In this document: positions 61,497 through 64,000 of the stretch, piece after piece
How positions within the stretch are numbered: position 1 is the stretch's first letter
How the letters are laid out: every line of letters begins with the position of its first letter
From: Bacillus sp. FJAT-29814
GTDB taxonomy: Bacteria > Bacillota > Bacilli > Bacillales > Cytobacillaceae
Reading direction: 5' to 3'
DNA: 64,000 bases
Assembly: GCF_001510715.1 (NCBI RefSeq)
Contig: NZ_LMTJ01000005.1
Location: 610,138 to 674,137, forward strand
The notes under the pieces: generated by a model
Told to the model about the DNA's origin: nothing
The model's input: the letters and a program-made list of their open reading frames with translations, nothing else
Databases searched by the model: none
Program-made: the position numbers and the translations under genes

Positions 61497-61916
61497 ATGC
61501 CAACACCTAGCATGGAAGATTATATCGAACAAATATATATTTTAATTGAAGAAAAAGGATACGCTCGGGTTTCCGATATAGCCGAGGCGCTATCCGTACA
61601 TCCCTCCTCAGTTACAAAAATGGTTCAAAAGCTTGATAAAGACGAATATTTAGTCTATGAAAAATATCGCGGACTAGTGTTAACTGCAAAAGGGAAGAAA
61701 ATTGGCAAACGTCTTGTTTTCAGACATGATTTGCTGGAGCAATTCCTGAAAATTATCGGCGTTAAGGATGAAAATATTTATAATGATGTCGAAGGAATCG
61801 AGCATCACTTAAGCTGGGATTCGATTGACCGAATCGGCGATCTTGTTCAATTTTTTGAAGAAGATGAACAACGGATTGAAGCACTATTAGAAATTCAAAA
61901 ACGAGCTGGAGAATGA
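61497..61916 (+). CDS. mntR: Manganese-dependent transcription regulator MntR
   Basis: 139 residues of the DtxR/MntR family. Winged helix with [16 protein letters not shown]. Metal ligands known for B. subtilis MntR are in place: Asp8, Glu11 (EDYIEQIY) and the later His/Glu set ([17 protein letters not shown]). With Mn(II) it represses manganese uptake genes and activates exporters. GGAGGG precedes ATG 61497. No mntH or mntABC in the window. Confidence 0.94.
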   Translation: MPTPSMEDYIEQIYILIEEKGYARVSDIAEALSVHPSSVTKMVQKLDKDEYLVYEKYRGLVLTAKGKKIGKRLVFRHDLLEQFLKIIGVKDENIYNDVEGIEHHLSWDSIDRIGDLVQFFEEDEQRIEALLEIQKRAGE

Positions 61917-61924
61917 GTAAATAG

Positions 61925-61957
61925 AAAGCACCTGGAATATTGTTTCCAGGTGCTTTT
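61925..61957. terminator. Bidirectional terminator, mntR / DUF3892 gene
   Basis: AAAGCACCTGGAA/TTCCAGGTGCTTT perfect stem, short loop, T and A flanks. Confidence 0.9.
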
Positions 61958-62168
61958 AGAATAGATTTGGAAAATAGTCAAAGCTTTGCTCATGTTCTGG
62001 CATTAGCGAAACATGTCCATTTGTATCCAAATAGGTTTGAACCCCGGCAATAACCCCGTTTTCTGCTTCGACTATCGCCTTTTGGTAGGAAATAACCCTT
62101 CCTTCCGAAGTCACAAAACTGATAATATCCCCAAAACGATTACGATGCAGTGCAACAATTGTTTCCAA
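61956..62168 (-). CDS. DUF3892 family small protein
   Basis: 70 residues from TTG 62168 with AAAGGAGG seven bases upstream. METIVALHRNRFGDIISFVT, then RVISYQKAIVEAENGVIAGV matches the DUF3892 layout (xIVxVRxxxxGDIxxxxTxxG ... YxQAxxxxxxGxIxGV). Function unknown; small beta-rich fold expected. Confidence 0.7.
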   Translation of the reverse strand: METIVALHRNRFGDIISFVTSEGRVISYQKAIVEAENGVIAGVQTYLDTNGHVSLMPEHEQSFDYFPNLF

Positions 62169-62228
62169 GAGAATGCCTCCTTTGCCCTCTTATTCTTTCT
62201 AAATTCTTGAAAAATAAACAAGGAGACG

Positions 62229-62255
62229 AAAAAACCTGCCAAGCCGGCAGGTTCC
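62229..62255 (-). terminator. metA terminator
   Basis: AACCTGCC/GGCAGGTT stem; on the minus strand followed by T6. Confidence 0.82.
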
Positions 62256-62263
62256 TGTATTTC

Positions 62264-63172
62264 TTACTCCCATAAATAAGGAGTTTCCTGGTAAACATAA
62301 TAATTAAGCCAGTTGGTAAAGAAAAGATGCCCATGAGACCGCCAACGATTAATCGGTGGCTGTGTCGGGTCATTATTAGGAAAATAGTTTACTGGTACAT
62401 GAATCTCTAGCCCTTTATTGACATCGCGCTCATATTCCTGTGCTAATGTATCGGATTCATATTCCAAATGCCCGGTGATCATGACATGCTTCCGGTCACG
62501 GGAAGAAATTAGCAATGCTCCGGCATCCTCCGAAGCGGCAAGCAGCTTCAAGTGTGCGTGGTTTTTGATGGCTTCAATAGAAACGTCGGTATAGCGGGAA
62601 TGCGGTGCATAAAATTGATCATCGAACCCCCGTAATAATATATCACTCTGCTCAAAAATCTGATGGGAATAGATCCCGGAGCATTTTTGGGATAGTTCAA
62701 ATTTCCGTATCCCGTAGTGATGGAATAGGGCAGCCTGAGCCCCCCAGCAAATATGTAGCGTGGAGGTAATGTTTCCTACAGTCCAATCCATGATTTCCTT
62801 TAATTCAGCCCAATACTTTACCTGTTCAAATTCCAATAGCTCAACAGGGGCACCAGTAATAATCATGCCATCAAACTTTTGGTGTTTCACCTCGGAGAAG
62901 GTTGTGTAAAATTGTTCAAGATGTTGTTTGCTTGTGTGTGTCGACTCATATGAAATCGTTTTTAGAAATTTTACATTCACCTGTAGCGGCGAATTGCCAA
63001 GAAGCCTTAAAAGCTGCGTTTCCGCCTTTTCTTTTTCGGGCATCAAGTTTAAAATCAGGATATTTAATGGGCGGATATCCTGGCTGACGGCTCGTTCATC
63101 GTCCATAATAAAAATATTTTCCTGTTCCAGAATTTCTCGTGCAGGTAATTGTTTAGGAATGTTAATCGGCAT
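62264..63172 (-). CDS. metA: Homoserine O-acetyltransferase MetA (Glu111 type)
   Basis: 302 residues of the MetA family, first step of methionine synthesis. Catalytic Cys142 in [15 protein letters not shown], His in ITGHLEYES. Position 111, which selects the acyl donor, is Glu ([10 protein letters not shown]) where E. coli has Gly, so acetyl-CoA rather than succinyl-CoA is expected. GGGGAGAAGG precedes the ATG. No S-box, T-box or other leader structure is apparent in the 220-base divergent region with fhs. Confidence 0.93.
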   Translation of the reverse strand: MPINIPKQLPAREILEQENIFIMDDERAVSQDIRPLNILILNLMPEKEKAETQLLRLLGNSPLQVNVKFLKTISYESTHTSKQHLEQFYTTFSEVKHQKFDGMIITGAPVELLEFEQVKYWAELKEIMDWTVGNITSTLHICWGAQAALFHHYGIRKFELSQKCSGIYSHQIFEQSDILLRGFDDQFYAPHSRYTDVSIEAIKNHAHLKLLAASEDAGALLISSRDRKHVMITGHLEYESDTLAQEYERDVNKGLEIHVPVNYFPNNDPTQPPINRWRSHGHLFFTNWLNYYVYQETPYLWE

Positions 63173-63329
63173 TTGCCTTCTCCCCTTCCTTATGAATATT
63201 ACTCTATATTACATTCGTACATTAACAGTGCATAAAATCTATGAGCTGTTTTTAAAAATTCAATATTTATATTATAAGCATTATTTGAAATTTAGAAAAG
63301 ATAATATTTGTTCACAAAAATTTATCGGA

Positions 63330-63353
63330 ATGTAAACGCTCTTCTGATAAAAT
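63330..63353 (+). promoter_or_regulatory. fhs promoter with overlapping cre-like site
   Basis: Extended -10 TGATAAAAT (hexamer 63348-63353); weak -35. ATGTAAACGCTCTTC at 63330-63344 fits the CcpA cre consensus WTGNAANCGNWNNCW except near the 3' end, and would cover the -30 to -17 region. Confidence 0.4.
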
Positions 63354-63395
63354 AAATGTAGCATGAAGAAATACTACAGAATGTGGGGGATTTAT

Positions 63396-64000
63396 GTGGT
63401 AATGGAAACGAATGTTAAGTCTGATATTGAAATTGCCCAAGCATCCAAAATGAAGCCTATTATCGAGATCGCAGCCAAGATTGGGTTAACAGAGGATGAT
63501 CTCGAACTTTTTGGCAAGTTTAAGGCCAAGCTTTCTACAGAAGCACTTGGCAAGCTAAAGACTAAACAAAGCGGGAAAATAATTCTTGTAACGGCAATCA
63601 GCCCAACTCCGGCCGGAGAAGGCAAGTCAACTGTTACAGTGGGATTGGGGGATGCATTTAACCGCCTTGGCAAAAAGGCAATGATTGCAATGCGCGAGCC
63701 TTCCTTGGGACCGACAATGGGCATTAAAGGCGGAGCAACCGGCGGCGGTTACTCACAGGTATTGCCGATGGAAGATATAAATCTTCACTTTACAGGAGAT
63801 CTGCATGCCATAACAACCGCTAACAACGCCTTGGCTGCATTGCTCGATAACCATCTCCAACAAGGGAATGCGCTGCAAATAGACGAGCGTCGGATTGTTT
63901 GGAAGCGGGCAGTTGATTTAAATGACCGTGCTCTTCGGAAAGTAGTGATTGGTCTTGGTGGCCCATTGCAGGGTGTACCGCGTGAAGATGGCTTCGATAT
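63396..64000 (+). CDS. fhs: Formate-tetrahydrofolate ligase, N-terminal part (truncated by window edge)
   Basis: Makes 10-formyl-tetrahydrofolate from formate, THF and ATP. Visible: [30 protein letters not shown] (ATP loop), [20 protein letters not shown] and [18 protein letters not shown], all family hallmarks. Either GTG 63396 (GGGGGA five bases upstream) or ATG 63402 starts the protein. About 200 of the expected 550-560 residues are in the window. Confidence 0.93.
   Translation, partial: MVMETNVKSDIEIAQASKMKPIIEIAAKIGLTEDDLELFGKFKAKLSTEALGKLKTKQSGKIILVTAISPTPAGEGKSTVTVGLGDAFNRLGKKAMIAMREPSLGPTMGIKGGATGGGYSQVLPMEDINLHFTGDLHAITTANNALAALLDNHLQQGNALQIDERRIVWKRAVDLNDRALRKVVIGLGGPLQGVPREDGFD

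Noticed and set aside
63173..63395. SAM riboswitch or T-box before metA
   Set aside because: The region is short, A+T rich and has no terminator-antiterminator pair or conserved core.
1..64000. Prophage, insertion sequences, CRISPR, toxin-antitoxin or other defence islands
   Set aside because: No transposase, integrase, phage, Cas or paired toxin genes seen; DynA is the only gene with a reported phage-related role.

Overview
The window looks like a chromosomal segment of an endospore-forming Bacillaceae (Bacillus/Neobacillus-like; species not determinable from sequence alone). Evidence: moderate G+C, Gram-positive ribosome binding sites and frequent GTG/TTG starts, a class B RNase P RNA, spore genes (ypjB, sspM, sspL, cotD, yppG), bacillithiol genes, and long stretches in the Bacillus subtilis ypj-ypm-ypo-ypp-ypr-yps-ypb-ype order. 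No tRNA, rRNA, insertion sequence, prophage or CRISPR array was seen. Both ends cut genes: ypjB at the left, fhs at the right.

Layout. 1-7823: ypjB end, a YugP-like metalloprotease, ypjC, then a tight operon mazG-dapB-mgsA-bshB1-bshA-cca-birA (lysine precursor, methylglyoxal, bacillithiol, tRNA CCA end, biotin ligase). 7840-10206: pantothenate operon panBCD behind a leader with its own intrinsic terminator. 10283-17897: dinG, a secreted metal-ligand-less ComEC-like protein, ypmA, ypmB, aspB, dnaD, nth, ypoC; asnS, which lies between aspB and dnaD in B. subtilis, is absent here. 17901-24160: ponA-recU and small ypp/spore genes. 24165-29234: Hsp20, a Crp/Fnr regulator, and mrfAB repair genes. 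29235-34882: a 31-codon membrane ORF, cotD, ypsA broken by a 22-bp tandem duplication, gpsB, rnpB, an RlmL-like methyltransferase, ypvA.

34887-42532 is the most unusual part: a minus-strand operon of two DUF2249 proteins, a multi-spanning NnrS-like heme/copper-type membrane protein and a MIP18/SufT-type protein, behind a promoter whose CRP/FNR-like palindrome is centred at -41.5; then a small cysteine-rich protein, ypwA, an EamA transporter, and a ba3-type oxidase operon with its own FNR-like palindrome and ResD-like boxes. 42751-53084: alkylpyrone genes bpsAB, a 26-codon membrane ORF behind two Fur-like boxes, dynA, a sulfurtransferase, ypcP, sspL, a YuiD-type protein, ypeP-ypeQ, cspD. 53315-59176: cydABCD (bd oxidase plus its ABC exporter). 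59239-64000: topB, mntR, metA (Glu111, acetyl-CoA type), start of fhs.

Taken together, one 35-kb stretch (24-59 kb) holds two high-affinity terminal oxidases, the NnrS-like/DUF2249 operon and a Crp/Fnr regulator. I infer a low-oxygen or nitrosative-stress respiratory theme. The DUF2249-NnrS-like operon is the best candidate for an uncharacterised system.
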